From Saccharopolyspora indica (GTDB taxonomy: Bacteria; Actinomycetota; Actinomycetes; Mycobacteriales; Pseudonocardiaceae), in NCBI RefSeq assembly GCF_027853965.1, contig NZ_JAQGLB010000029.1, positions 29,875-93,874 of the forward strand: 64,000 bases of DNA. Reading direction: 5' to 3'. Under the pieces are notes generated by a model. It saw only the letters and a list, made by a program, of their open reading frames with translations. It searched no databases and had not been told where the DNA came from. The position numbers were made by a program, and so were the translations under genes. Below, piece by piece: positions 22,913-31,059 of this stretch (position 1 is the first letter of the stretch; every line of letters starts with the position of its first letter).

Positions 22913-23689
22913 ATGAGCAGCAGCTCGAACTCGCACCTGGTCGGCCGGGTCGGCGCCGTGCTCCGGGCGCTGTCGGCGGCCAACGAGACCGGCGCCGCCA
23001 CCGTCGACCTGGCCAGGTCGACCGACCTCCCCCGGCCGACCGTGCACCGCCTGCTCAGCTCGCTGGCCGAGGAGGGCTTCGTCGACCGCGACCGGCGCAC
23101 CGGCCGCTGGTTCCTCGGCCCGGAGCTGTACCTGCTGGGGCAGACGGCGGGCCACCGCTACGACGTGACGCACCACGCCCGCGCGAGCGTGCACCGGCTG
23201 GCCGCCAAGACCGGCGAGAGCGCGTTCTTCTCGGCGCTGCGAGGTGCGGAGACGGTGTGCCTGCTGCGCGAGGACGGCGACTTCCCGATTCGTTCGTTCG
23301 TGCTCTACGAAGGCGCCCGGTTCCCGCTCGGCGTGGTCTCCGCGGGCCTGGTGATCCTCTCGTTCCTCGACGACGCCGAGGTCGACGCCTACCTGGAGCG
23401 CACCGACCTGACCGCCCGCTGGGGCCGGGCGCACTCCCCCGACGCGATCCGCGCCCGCATCGCCCGCACCCGCCAGCACGGCTACGCCGTCAACCCGGGT
23501 CTGGTGGTGGAGGGCAGCTGGGGCATGGCGGCGGCGGTGTTCGACCGCGACGGCCAGCCGGCGTGGGCCCTGACCTTGACGGGCATCGAAACCCGCTTCC
23601 GCCCGGACCGCCAACCGGAACTGGGCGCCCTCCTCCTCCACGAAGCCCACACCCTCACCCGGACCCTCGACACCCCCGGCTTCCGCTGA
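22913..23689 (+). CDS. IclR family transcriptional regulator
   Basis: 258 residues. The N-terminal winged helix (about 10-70) reads VGAVLRALSAANE, LARSTDLPRPTVHRLLSSLAEEGFV and DRRTGRWFLGPELYLLG. The C-terminal effector domain has SAFFSALRGAETVCLLREDGDFPIRSFV, EGARFPLGVVSAGLVILSFL and GYAVNPGLVVEGSWGMAAAVFD. It is divergent from the CoA-transferase pair and preceded by leader cassette copy C. It probably controls the transferase genes in response to a small acid or aromatic catabolite. Confidence 0.92.
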   Translation: MSSSSNSHLVGRVGAVLRALSAANETGAATVDLARSTDLPRPTVHRLLSSLAEEGFVDRDRRTGRWFLGPELYLLGQTAGHRYDVTHHARASVHRLAAKTGESAFFSALRGAETVCLLREDGDFPIRSFVLYEGARFPLGVVSAGLVILSFLDDAEVDAYLERTDLTARWGRAHSPDAIRARIARTRQHGYAVNPGLVVEGSWGMAAAVFDRDGQPAWALTLTGIETRFRPDRQPELGALLLHEAHTLTRTLDTPGFR

Positions 23690-23712
23690 ACCCACGATTC
23701 GGGAGGGCGCAC

Positions 23713-24699
23713 ATGTCCGCGTTCGGGCAGGACGATCAGATCGATCGGCTGCGGCAAAGCATTTCCCACCTCGTCGGCCTGGACGGTCAGCACGGAGGAG
23801 CGGAGCTCGCGCCGCTGGCCGCGCGGTTGTTCCGCGCGGCAGCTGCCCGGCTGGCGGTCGGCAACCGCGAACCATCCGCCGGACGAGACCTCGCTGCGGT
23901 CACCGCGGAACTCGGCGAAGTGGCGGGCTGGCTCGCGTTCGACTCGATGCACTTCGACGCAGCTCGAACGCTGAACCTCGAAGCCCTGCACCTGGCGCGC
24001 TCGGCCGGGGACCGCAGCATGGAGTTGTTCATCCTCGGGAACATCGCGATGCAGGCTCAAGAGGTGCAGCAACCGCGTGCGGCTCTTCGCACGGTTCAGC
24101 TGATGGAAACGTTCAAGCTCTCCCCGCGGCTACGCGTGATGACCGATCTCCGCCGGGCACGCGCCGCCGCCGACCTGGGTGACGACCGCGCATTCGCGGT
24201 GCTGAGACGCGCTCAGTCGGATCTGTCCGACGGCGTGCACCGCACGGACCCGGAATGGTCCTGGTGGGTCACCGATCTGGAGCTCGAGGTCCACGCAGGC
24301 GGCATGTGGCAAGCCTTCGGCCGACCGGATCGCGCGGTGGAATGCTACGCAACGGTGGTGGTATCCACCGCCGAACGCTACCGGTGGGCCCGCTTCATCG
24401 CCGGAGCGAACCTGCTCAGAGCGCTGGTCGAGCTGTCGGACTGGCGAGAGGCGGAGAGCACCGCGACCCAGCTGCACGACCTCGTCGGCCAAGTCTCGTC
24501 GGCCAGAGCGGGCGAACGAATCCGCACCGCAGCGAGGACAGCCCGCCGCAACGGAGCGCCCTCCTCAGTGGACGACACCCTCACCAGCCTGGCGCACCGG
24601 ACTGCGGCTGGACCTCCAGGAGAGCGGCAGCGCGGGAACGGCCTGCCGGTGCGCCCCCGCAACGCACCGGCAGGCCCGCCTGCCTCGCTGCTGCCTTGA
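23713..24699 (+). CDS. Helical-repeat (TPR-like) protein, HTH-less relative of XRE regulators
   Basis: 328 residues, nearly all alpha-helical. Segments such as LAPLAARLFRAAAARLAVG, ELGEVAGWLAFDSMHFDAARTLNLEALHLARSAGDRSMELFILGNIAMQAQEV and GRPDRAVECYATVV resemble the TPR-like C-terminal part of actinomycete XRE-type regulators, but there is no N-terminal helix-turn-helix. ATG 23713 has GGGAGG upstream, 23 nt after the IclR stop. The last 20 or so codons overlap a strong terminator hairpin, and the tail is proline/arginine-rich without likeness to the family, so the original stop may have been lost. Function unknown; possibly a protein-protein adaptor. Confidence 0.6.
   Translation: MSAFGQDDQIDRLRQSISHLVGLDGQHGGAELAPLAARLFRAAAARLAVGNREPSAGRDLAAVTAELGEVAGWLAFDSMHFDAARTLNLEALHLARSAGDRSMELFILGNIAMQAQEVQQPRAALRTVQLMETFKLSPRLRVMTDLRRARAAADLGDDRAFAVLRRAQSDLSDGVHRTDPEWSWWVTDLELEVHAGGMWQAFGRPDRAVECYATVVVSTAERYRWARFIAGANLLRALVELSDWREAESTATQLHDLVGQVSSARAGERIRTAARTARRNGAPSSVDDTLTSLAHRTAAGPPGERQRGNGLPVRPRNAPAGPPASLLP
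24640..24676. terminator. Perfect hairpin inside the 3' end of the TPR-like gene
   Basis: GGCCTGCCGGTGCG (24640-24653) pairs perfectly with CGCACCGGCAGGCC (24663-24676) around a 9-nt loop. It separates two convergent transcription units, but unusually lies within the last codons of the upstream reading frame. Confidence 0.7.
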
Positions 24700-24733
24700 T
24701 CCCTTTCAGCACCAAGCTCTTTCAGGAATCAGA

Positions 24734-25729
24734 TCAAGCCAGTCCGGCGAGGACGGTTTCGACGATCTTGTCGCGGGACAGGCCGTAGCGGTCGTGGAGC
24801 GTCGGCAAGGCGCCCGCGGCGAGGAACTCGTCCGGGAGGCCGATCGGCACGACTCGGCGGGACAGGCCCGCGCGGACCGCCGCGGAGGCCACCGTTTCGA
24901 AGAGGCCGCCGACGACGGTGTGGTTCTCCAGCGTCACGACCAGGCGGTCGGTGTCGACCTCCGCCAGCACGGTTCTCGCGTCGAACGGCTTGATAGTCGG
25001 GGTGTGGACCACGGCGACGTCGACGTTGTGGGCCGCCAGTTCTTCGGCCGCTTGCAGGGCTCGCATGGTCATCAGGCCGCTGGAGATGAGCACGACGTCC
25101 CGGCCGCCGCGCAGGACCGCCGCCTCGCCGAGGCGGAAGCTGTAGTCGTACTCGTCGAGCACCGTCGGCACCTTGCCGCGCAGCAGGCGCAGGTACGTCG
25201 GGCCGTCGCTGGCCGCCAGCTGCGGGACCGCCTGCTCGATGTCCACCGAATCGCACGGGTCGACGATCGTCAGGTTCGGCATGCCGCGGAAGATCGCGAT
25301 GTCCTCGGTGGCCTGGTGGCTCGGGCCGTAACCCGTGGTGAGGCCCGGCAGGCCGCCGACGATGTTGACGTTGAGGCCGGGTTCGGCGATGTCCAGGCAC
25401 AGGAAGTCGTAGGCCCGGCGGGCGGCGAAAACGCTGTAGGTGGAGGCGAAGGGCACCAGCCCGACCTCGGCCATCCCCGCCGCCGCGCCGAACAGCAGCT
25501 GCTCGGCCATGCCCATCTGGAAGAACCGGTCGGGGTGCGCCTCGGCGAAGACGTGCATGTCGGTGTACTTGCCGAGGTCCGCGGTGAGCCCGACGACGCG
25601 CTGGTCGGACTCCGCCAGCGCGGCCAGGGCGTGCCCGAACGGTGCGCTGCTGGTCCGCTGCCCGGGGTCGGCGAAGGACGCGATCATCGCCGAGGTGGTG
25701 AGCCGCTTCGGCTTCGTGCTGGTCGTCAC
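24734..25729 (-). CDS. Transketolase-like protein, C-terminal subunit
   Basis: 331 residues covering the pyrimidine-binding and C-terminal domains of a split transketolase. GMAEQLLFGAAAGMAEVGLVPFASTY contains the catalytic cofactor-activating glutamate (MAEQ). GPSHQATEDIAIFRGMPNLTIVDPCDS and the DRLVVTLENHTVVGGL segment are typical. The GTG start overlaps the N-terminal subunit stop as GTGA, ensuring 1:1 synthesis. With the 25726 subunit it would transfer a two-carbon unit using thiamine diphosphate. The operon context (LtnD-like dehydrogenase, MFS, FadR regulator) implies a dedicated catabolic substrate rather than the pentose phosphate pathway. Confidence 0.9.
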   Translation of the reverse strand: MTTSTKPKRLTTSAMIASFADPGQRTSSAPFGHALAALAESDQRVVGLTADLGKYTDMHVFAEAHPDRFFQMGMAEQLLFGAAAGMAEVGLVPFASTYSVFAARRAYDFLCLDIAEPGLNVNIVGGLPGLTTGYGPSHQATEDIAIFRGMPNLTIVDPCDSVDIEQAVPQLAASDGPTYLRLLRGKVPTVLDEYDYSFRLGEAAVLRGGRDVVLISSGLMTMRALQAAEELAAHNVDVAVVHTPTIKPFDARTVLAEVDTDRLVVTLENHTVVGGLFETVASAAVRAGLSRRVVPIGLPDEFLAAGALPTLHDRYGLSRDKIVETVLAGLA

Positions 25730-26589
25730 TTGGCTGCTCCCTCGTGTCCGGCGGCCAGCTGTTCGCGGCACAGCTCCCACTCGTCGGCGTCGATGCGCAT
25801 GAAGTGCGCTTTCTCCCGGGCTTCCAGCAGCGGCACGCCCCTGCCGATCCGGGTGTCGCACAGGATCACCGAAGGTGAACCGGTATCGGCGGACCGTTCG
25901 GTGATCGCGTCGAACGCCGCCAGCAGCGCGTCGACGTCGTTGCCGTCGACGCGCTGGGTGAACCAGCCCGCGGCAGCCCACTTCTCCTCGGCCGGTTCGA
26001 TGCTCAGCACGGTCTCGGTCTTGCCGTCGGCTTGCAGCGCGTTCATGTCGACGATCGCGGTGAGCCTGCCCAGCCGGTGGTGCGCGGCGCCCATCGCCGC
26101 TTCCCACGTCGACCCCTCGTCGAGCTCGCCGTCGGAGAGGAAGTTGAAGATCCGCGCCTGCGAACCGCGCAGCCGCAGGCCCAGCGCCATGCCCACGGCC
26201 ACGGTCAGGCCGTGGCCGAGCGAACCACCGGAGATCTCCATCCCCGGGGTGTAGGAGGCCATGCCCGACATCGGCAGCCGCGAACCGTCCGAGCCGTAGG
26301 TCTCCAGCTCCTCGACCGGAACGGTCCCGGCCTCGGCCAGCGCGGCGTAGAGGGCGATGGCGTAGTGCCCGGTGGAGAGCAGGAACCGGTCGCGCTCGTC
26401 CCAGTGCGGGTCGTCGGCGCGGAACCGCAGCTGGTCGGCGTAGGTGGCGGCCAGCACGTCGGCCACGCCGAGCGCTTGGCCGACGTAGCCCTGCCCCTGG
26501 ACCTCGCCCATGTTCAGGATGTGGTGGCGCATCCGGTGGGCGGCTTCCCGCACCACCGCAGCGCGCTGGCGCTGATCGACAGCGGTCAT
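25726..26589 (-). CDS. Transketolase-like protein, N-terminal (ThDP-binding) subunit
   Basis: 287 residues. The diphosphate-binding motif is NFLSDGELDEGSTWEAAMGAAHHRLGRLTAIVDMNALQADG (about 150-190), with LSTGHYAIALYAALAE and SGGSLGHGLTVAVGMALG matching transketolase. It needs the partner subunit at 24734 for the active site. Split enzymes of this type occur in apiose, sulfosugar and other specialised pathways. ATG 26589 has AAGGAG about 12 nt upstream; the MFS gene ends 29 nt before it. Confidence 0.92.
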   Translation of the reverse strand: MTAVDQRQRAAVVREAAHRMRHHILNMGEVQGQGYVGQALGVADVLAATYADQLRFRADDPHWDERDRFLLSTGHYAIALYAALAEAGTVPVEELETYGSDGSRLPMSGMASYTPGMEISGGSLGHGLTVAVGMALGLRLRGSQARIFNFLSDGELDEGSTWEAAMGAAHHRLGRLTAIVDMNALQADGKTETVLSIEPAEEKWAAAGWFTQRVDGNDVDALLAAFDAITERSADTGSPSVILCDTRIGRGVPLLEAREKAHFMRIDADEWELCREQLAAGHEGAAK

Positions 26590-26618
26590 CGTGCGTCGTT
26601 CTCCTTGTCTTCGCGGGT

Positions 26619-27932
26619 TCACACCGCGTGGACGTCGTCTGCGGGCCGCGCCGCGGCCGGGTTGGTTCGCGCGGGGGCGGTTTCCGCGCAGAACCGGGCG
26701 GCGAAGGTCGAGACGACCCCCAGCGCCACGAACAGCAGAGCCGGGCCGACCCAGCCCATGACGCTGTAGAGCGCCGTGGCCAGGAACGGCAGCAGGCCCG
26801 CGATGACCGAAGCGCCGTTGTAGCCCAGCGAGATGCCGGAAGAGCGGACCTCGCTGGGGAACTGCTCGGCGAACCACGACGCTTCGACCGCGAAGATCGG
26901 GTCGTGGCTGAACAGCAGGCCGAGCGCGACGGCGACCACGGTTGCGATGCCGATACCGGTGTTGACCAGGAAGAACATCGGGAATCCGAAGGCGATCGTG
27001 AAGATCGAGCCGATCAGGAACACCGGTTTGCGGCCGATCCGGTCCGACAGCGCGCCGAACGCGAGGTGGCTGACCAGCCCCAGCGCCGAACCGACGATGG
27101 TGCCCACCAGCACGTTCTGCTTGTCGGTGAGCGAGGCCAGCACCACGTAGGACAGCATGAAGCTGGTCGTCACGTAGTACCCGCCGGTTTCAGCCAGGCG
27201 CAGCGCCATGATCCGCACGACCACCCGCCAGTCGCGCCGCAGCACGTCGAGGGCCGGGGTCTTGCGGATGTTGCCCGCGGACTTCACCTTGGTGAACTCC
27301 GGCGACTCGCCCACCCGGTTCCGGATGTACATGCCCGCGGCCACCATCACGACGGACGCGAGGAACGGTGCCCGCCACACCCAGTCGCCGGTGAACACGG
27401 CCTCGGACAGCAGGAACGCGCCGTTGGCCAGCAGCAGTCCGGCCGGGATGCCGATCTGCGGCACGGCGCCGAAGAACCCGCGCTTGCGCTCCGGCGCGTG
27501 CTCGACCGCCATCAGGACCGCGCCGCTCCACTCCGCGCCGAACCCGATGCCCTGGACGATGCGCAGCAGGATCAGCAGCATCGGAGCCAGGACCCCGACC
27601 TGCGCGTAGGTCGGCAGCACACCGACGAGCACGGTGGCCACGCCCATCACGGTCAGCGACCACATCAGGACCCGCTTGCGGCCCAGCCGGTCGCCGTAGT
27701 GGCCGGCGAGGTAGCCGCCGAGCGGGCGGAACAGGAAGCCGACGGCGAGCGTGGCGAAGGAGGCGAGGACGCCGACGACGGCGTTGTCGGAGTGGAAGAA
27801 CGCGGAGCCGAAGTAGGCGGCGGAGGCGGTGCCGTAGATGAAGAAGTCGTAGCTCTCCACGGCGGTGCCGATCATCGACGCGAAGGAGACCTTCGCGGGG
27901 TTGTCCCGAGTTGCCCCGGTTGCATCGGACAT
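26619..27932 (-). CDS. MFS transporter, metabolite:H+ symporter family
   Basis: 437 residues with twelve helices. The start SFASMIGTAVESYDFFIYGTASA is the signature of the MHS (shikimate/proline-betaine/4-methyl-o-phthalate) subgroup, followed by PLGGYLAGHYGDRLGRKRVL (helix 2-3 motif) and GFGAEWSGAVLMAVEHAPERKRG. It sits between the LtnD-like dehydrogenase (33 nt upstream) and split transketolase genes, and is the likely importer for their organic acid substrate. Confidence 0.9.
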   Translation of the reverse strand: MSDATGATRDNPAKVSFASMIGTAVESYDFFIYGTASAAYFGSAFFHSDNAVVGVLASFATLAVGFLFRPLGGYLAGHYGDRLGRKRVLMWSLTVMGVATVLVGVLPTYAQVGVLAPMLLILLRIVQGIGFGAEWSGAVLMAVEHAPERKRGFFGAVPQIGIPAGLLLANGAFLLSEAVFTGDWVWRAPFLASVVMVAAGMYIRNRVGESPEFTKVKSAGNIRKTPALDVLRRDWRVVVRIMALRLAETGGYYVTTSFMLSYVVLASLTDKQNVLVGTIVGSALGLVSHLAFGALSDRIGRKPVFLIGSIFTIAFGFPMFFLVNTGIGIATVVAVALGLLFSHDPIFAVEASWFAEQFPSEVRSSGISLGYNGASVIAGLLPFLATALYSVMGWVGPALLFVALGVVSTFAARFCAETAPARTNPAAARPADDVHAV

Positions 27933-27965
27933 GGCTGCACTCCTCAGGAGAGGGCTGGTCGGACG

Positions 27966-28829
27966 TCAGCTGGACGGGTAGGTCTCGATCACGCGGGAGT
28001 CGTCCCGCGTGAGCAGTCCGGCGTCCGCGGCGCGCCGGTAGCGGTCGCGGGCCACGTCGAGCAGCGGGGTTTCCGCGCCGACCTGACCGGCGGCCTCGGC
28101 GACCAGCCCGGAGTCCTTGACGAAGATGCCGATCGTGCTGGTGACCTCGACGTCGGTGCCCTGGAGCATGCGCGGACCGCGGTCGGAGAGCATCCAGGAA
28201 CCCGCGGCGCCCTGCTCGACCAGCGGGAGCACGGCCTCCCGGTCGAGCCCGAGCCGGTCGGCGAGCGCGAGGGCTTCCGCCGCGGCCACGATGTGCACCG
28301 AGCACAGGTGCTGGTTGACGACCTTGATCGCCTGCCCGTCACCCAGGTTGGCGCCGACCTCCCGAACCGAGCCCAAGCACCCCAGGAGCTCGCGAACGGC
28401 CGCGATGTCGGCGCTCGCCCCGGAGGCGAACAGCGTCAGCTCGCCGGTTCGAGCGCGCGCCACGCCTCCGGTGACGGGCGAATCCACCACGATCGCGCCC
28501 GCCGCGGCCAGTCGCGCGCCCTGCTCGCGGACCGCGTCGGGGCCGACGGTGCTCATCACGATCCAGCGCTGCCCGCGCACCGAGCCGGCGAGCGCGCTCG
28601 TGACGAGTTCTTCGAGCTGCTCCGGCGTGGCCACCATGACCACGACGACCGAAACATCCGGCGCGTCAGCGAGTTTCGCGACCGCGGGCACTCCGGCCGC
28701 GGTCGCGCGCTCCACGGCGGACGGGAGCGCGTCGACACCGGTCGTCGGATAGCCGGCGGCGACGAGCCGGCGCGCCATCGGCAGGCCGATCGCACCGACG
28801 CCGACGAAGGCGAGGGAAGGGGCAGACAT
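27966..28829 (-). CDS. NAD(P)-dependent 3-hydroxyacid dehydrogenase (LtnD/HIBADH family)
   Basis: 287 residues. Rossmann start LAFVGVGAIGLPMARRLVAAGY, then the signature VVDSPVTGGVARARTGELTLFASG that is typical of the L-threonate dehydrogenase (LtnD) branch. The catalytic lysine is in GDGQAIKVVNQHLCSVHIVAAAEALAL (about 175-200). LtnD oxidises C2 of four-carbon acid sugars. No DUF1537 kinase or aldolase is next to it; instead the split transketolase follows, suggesting a different downstream route. Start ATG 28829, 90 nt from the FadR gene. Confidence 0.87.
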   Translation of the reverse strand: MSAPSLAFVGVGAIGLPMARRLVAAGYPTTGVDALPSAVERATAAGVPAVAKLADAPDVSVVVVMVATPEQLEELVTSALAGSVRGQRWIVMSTVGPDAVREQGARLAAAGAIVVDSPVTGGVARARTGELTLFASGASADIAAVRELLGCLGSVREVGANLGDGQAIKVVNQHLCSVHIVAAAEALALADRLGLDREAVLPLVEQGAAGSWMLSDRGPRMLQGTDVEVTSTIGIFVKDSGLVAEAAGQVGAETPLLDVARDRYRRAADAGLLTRDDSRVIETYPSS

Positions 28830-28919
28830 TGTCGTCCTCCATGTCCGTCCGCGCGGGCAGCGCGGACCGCGCCCGGCCGGACTCGGCCGAGCTCGGGAAA
28901 GCGTTGTGGGGTGGGGAGA

Positions 28920-29618
28920 TCAGGACTTGCCGGCCAGCGAGGACCAGACCTCGAAGTGGCGTCGCATGGCCAGGCGGGCGCCCTCGGCGTCGCGTTCGGC
29001 AACGGCCTCGACGATCCCGTAGTGCACGGTGTCGACGACCCGGGTCTGCCCGGGTTCGACCGGCAGCCGCTCCACCGCGAGCCGCCGCCGTTCGACGACC
29101 TCGGTGCGCAGGGCGTGGCTCAAACCGTCCTGCAGGATCCCGAAGATCGGGTTGTCCACGATCAGGAAGAGCTTGCGGTGGAACTCCAGGTCCGCTTCGA
29201 GCGCGCGGTCGTCGTCGCCCGCCGAGCTGGCCTGCACCATCTCGTCGACCAGCCTGCGGAGTTCGTCGACGTCGTCGGCGGTGGCCAACCGGGCGGCCGA
29301 CTCGGCCACCGAGAGCTCGATCATCTCCCGCGCCGACCGGAACTGCCCGGTGCCGAGCTGCCCGAGCTGGCGCGACAGGTCGAAGTACAGCCGGATGAAG
29401 GTGGCGTCCGGGACCCGCAGGTAGGAGCCGCGCCCCTGGGTCCGCTCGACGAACCCCAGCAGCTCCAGCGTCGCGAGTTCATCGCGCAGCGCACCGCGGC
29501 TGATGTCGAGCGCGGCCACCAGCTCCCGCTCGGTGGGCAGCCGCAGCCGACCCGTCGCGGCCTCGGGCGTCGCCTGCTCGGCGAGCCGCTGCACGAGATA
29601 CGAGAGGTCGACGCTCAT
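28920..29618 (-). CDS. FadR-type GntR family transcriptional regulator
   Basis: 232 residues. Winged helix about 8-68 (YLVQRLAEQATPEAATGRLRLPTERELVAALDISRGALRDELATLELLGFVERTQGRGSYLRV) and a FCD effector domain from about 95 (AREMIELSVAESAARLATADDVDELRRLVDEM, LEFHRKLFLIVDN). ATG 29618 has GGAGGCAGTGGG upstream. It leads the acid-sugar-type operon down to 24734 and is preceded by three TTGGTC-type palindromes, so it is probably autoregulated and acts as the operon's substrate-sensing repressor. Confidence 0.92.
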   Translation of the reverse strand: MSVDLSYLVQRLAEQATPEAATGRLRLPTERELVAALDISRGALRDELATLELLGFVERTQGRGSYLRVPDATFIRLYFDLSRQLGQLGTGQFRSAREMIELSVAESAARLATADDVDELRRLVDEMVQASSAGDDDRALEADLEFHRKLFLIVDNPIFGILQDGLSHALRTEVVERRRLAVERLPVEPGQTRVVDTVHYGIVEAVAERDAEGARLAMRRHFEVWSSLAGKS

Positions 29619-29641
29619 CCCACTGCCTCCTGACCTGCCGC

Positions 29642-29716
29642 GACCAACATTGGTCCGACTAATGCAGGAACCGTAAGTACCCGAAACCCCAGCTGTCAAT
29701 ACATTGGTCAACCAAT
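29642..29716. promoter_or_regulatory. FadR-type operator cluster
   Basis: Three overlapping or adjacent inverted repeats: GACCAACATTGGTC (29642-29655), ATTGGTCCGACTAAT (29649-29663) and ATTGGTCAACCAAT (29703-29716). They match the TGGTC-N-GACCA pattern of FadR-subfamily sites and lie directly upstream of the regulator gene. Confidence 0.7.
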
Positions 29717-29741
29717 CCTCGGAGCCAGCCGGTCGGCAGCA

Positions 29742-29791
29742 CTCCCGTGAGCGCTTTGTGGTGTCATGGCACCACAAAGCGCTCACGGGAG
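29742..29791. repeat. 50-bp palindrome related to the 12621 element
   Basis: Perfect 22-bp arms, starting CTCCCGTGAGCGCTTTGTGG, around a 6-nt loop TCATGG. Compared with the palindrome at 12621, two T positions become C on the left arm and the two partner A positions become G on the right, keeping full pairing. It lies in a divergent promoter region, directly upstream of the lysR GTG start, rather than between converging genes. Confidence 0.8.
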
Positions 29792-29798
29792 ACGACTG

Positions 29799-30662
29799 GT
29801 GGAATTGCGGCAGCTGGAGCACTTCTTGGCCGTGGCGCGCCACGGGAGCTTCACCAGCGCGGCCCGGGAGGTGCACGTCGTTCAGTCGGCGTTGAGCGCA
29901 TCGGTGCGCAAGCTCGAGACCGAGCTGGGGGCGCAGCTGTTCGAGCGCACCACGCGGCGAGTGCTGCTGACCGAGGCCGGGCGGGCGCTGGTTCCGATGG
30001 CCCACCGGATCGCCGCCGATGTCATCGCCGCGCGCGGCGAGGTCTCCGCGGTCGCGGGGTTGTCCCGCGGGCACGTGGCCATCGGCACCATCCAGGCGCT
30101 CACCGACATCGATCTGCCCGGCCAGCTCGGGGCGTTCCAGCGGCGCTACCCCGGCGTGCGCATCCGCGTGCGGCAAGGCCTCGTCCCCGATCTGATGTCC
30201 TCGGTGGACAGCGGTGAGCTCGACCTCGCCTACCTCGCTTTCGACGGGCCGCTCGCCGACGGGCTGGTCGGCTTCGCCGAGTGGCGCCAGGAACTCGTGC
30301 TGCTCTGCCACCCCGAGCACCGGTTGTCCGGACGGCGGCGGGTCCGCCTGGCGGAGCTGGACGGCGAGGCGTTCGTGGACTTCAGCGGCAGCGGCCTGCA
30401 GGAGCTGGTCGCCCGGCGCTTCGCCGACGCCGGGGTTCGCCGCGACCCGGTGTGCGAGGCCACCAACATGCCGCTGCTGATCGAGCTGGTGGCCGCCGGG
30501 CTCGGGGTGAGCATCGTGCCCGCGGAGCTCGCCGAGCGCTCCGGGCTCCCGCACGCGCGGATCGAGCAGCCGGGCCTGGCCAGGTCGCTCTACTTGGCGG
30601 GCAGGCAGCCGGAGCCGGTCAACCCCGCAGCTCGCGCCCTGCTCCAGCACCTCGTGGGCTGA
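29799..30662 (+). CDS. LysR family transcriptional regulator
   Basis: 287 residues from GTG 29799, which begins the HTH at once (ELRQLEHFLAVARHGSFTSAAREVHVVQSALSASVRKLETELGAQLFERTTRRVLLTEAG). The effector domain starts near residue 90 (HVAIGTIQALTDIDLPGQLGAFQRRYPGVRIRVRQG). The 50-bp palindrome ends 8 nt before its start, so the leader mRNA can form a long hairpin. The neighbouring divergent operon has its own FadR regulator; a further target could be the downstream TauE gene. Ligand unknown. Confidence 0.9.
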   Translation: MELRQLEHFLAVARHGSFTSAAREVHVVQSALSASVRKLETELGAQLFERTTRRVLLTEAGRALVPMAHRIAADVIAARGEVSAVAGLSRGHVAIGTIQALTDIDLPGQLGAFQRRYPGVRIRVRQGLVPDLMSSVDSGELDLAYLAFDGPLADGLVGFAEWRQELVLLCHPEHRLSGRRRVRLAELDGEAFVDFSGSGLQELVARRFADAGVRRDPVCEATNMPLLIELVAAGLGVSIVPAELAERSGLPHARIEQPGLARSLYLAGRQPEPVNPAARALLQHLVG

Positions 30663-30822
30663 TCCCGGCGGGGATCAGGAGCCCGGCACCGGACAGCAGC
30701 GCGATCAGCCCCAGCAGGCTCGCTCCGGTGACGGCCAGGACGAGGCCGACGACCAGCAGCCGCAGGGCCAGCGCGCGCCGCAGATCGGCCCAACTCGCGT
30801 CCACCGGGCGATGACTGTCCAT
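30619..30822 (-). CDS. Small two-helix membrane protein (hypothetical)
   Basis: 67 codons from ATG 30822, overlapping the lysR 3' end by 44 nt on the opposite strand. After a polar start (MDSHRPVDASWADLRRALAL) it has a hydrophobic stretch RLLVVGLVLAVTGASLLGLIALLSGAGLLIP long enough for one or two membrane passes. No family recognised and no clear ribosome binding site. It may be a real small protein or chance; codon use is compatible. Confidence 0.35.
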   Translation of the reverse strand: MDSHRPVDASWADLRRALALRLLVVGLVLAVTGASLLGLIALLSGAGLLIPAGISPRGAGAGRELRG

Positions 30823-30829
30823 GGCACCA

Positions 30830-30862
30830 GTGTTGGGCCGCGGCTCTCCGCCGGGCCAACAC
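30830..30862. terminator. Hairpin GTGTTGG/CCAACAC with T-run
   Basis: GTGTTGG (30830-30836) and CCAACAC (30856-30862) pair, with additional GC pairing in the loop, and CCCGTTTTC follows on the plus strand. It could terminate lysR transcription; it also lies just upstream of the small minus-strand gene. Confidence 0.5.
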
Positions 30863-31059
30863 CCGTTTTCGCTGAGTCCCATCTCCAGAATCGATCGATC
30901 CCGAACGCCACCGGTCGGCGTGCGGGACGTGTTGGCAGGTAGGCGGGCGTCCCGAACCGCTTCGGCGGACCGCGGAGGCCAGGAGCGCAGTCCGTTTCCC
31001 CGCCGTGCTGCGGTTCTCGTCACGTTGTGCGGGAGGTGGCCGGATTCGATGCTGACCGC

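Noticed and set aside
27966..28829. LtnD-like gene as plain 3-hydroxyisobutyrate dehydrogenase of valine breakdown
   Set aside because: No valine-catabolic neighbours, and the VDSPVTGGVARARTGELT wording fits the LtnD branch better; kept as a caveat only.
26628..29633. Very long plus-strand open frame (about 1000 codons) opposite the LtnD/MFS/transketolase genes
   Set aside because: Arg/Gly/His/Asp-rich antisense shadow in high-GC DNA with no domain; the minus strand carries clear enzymes over the same span.
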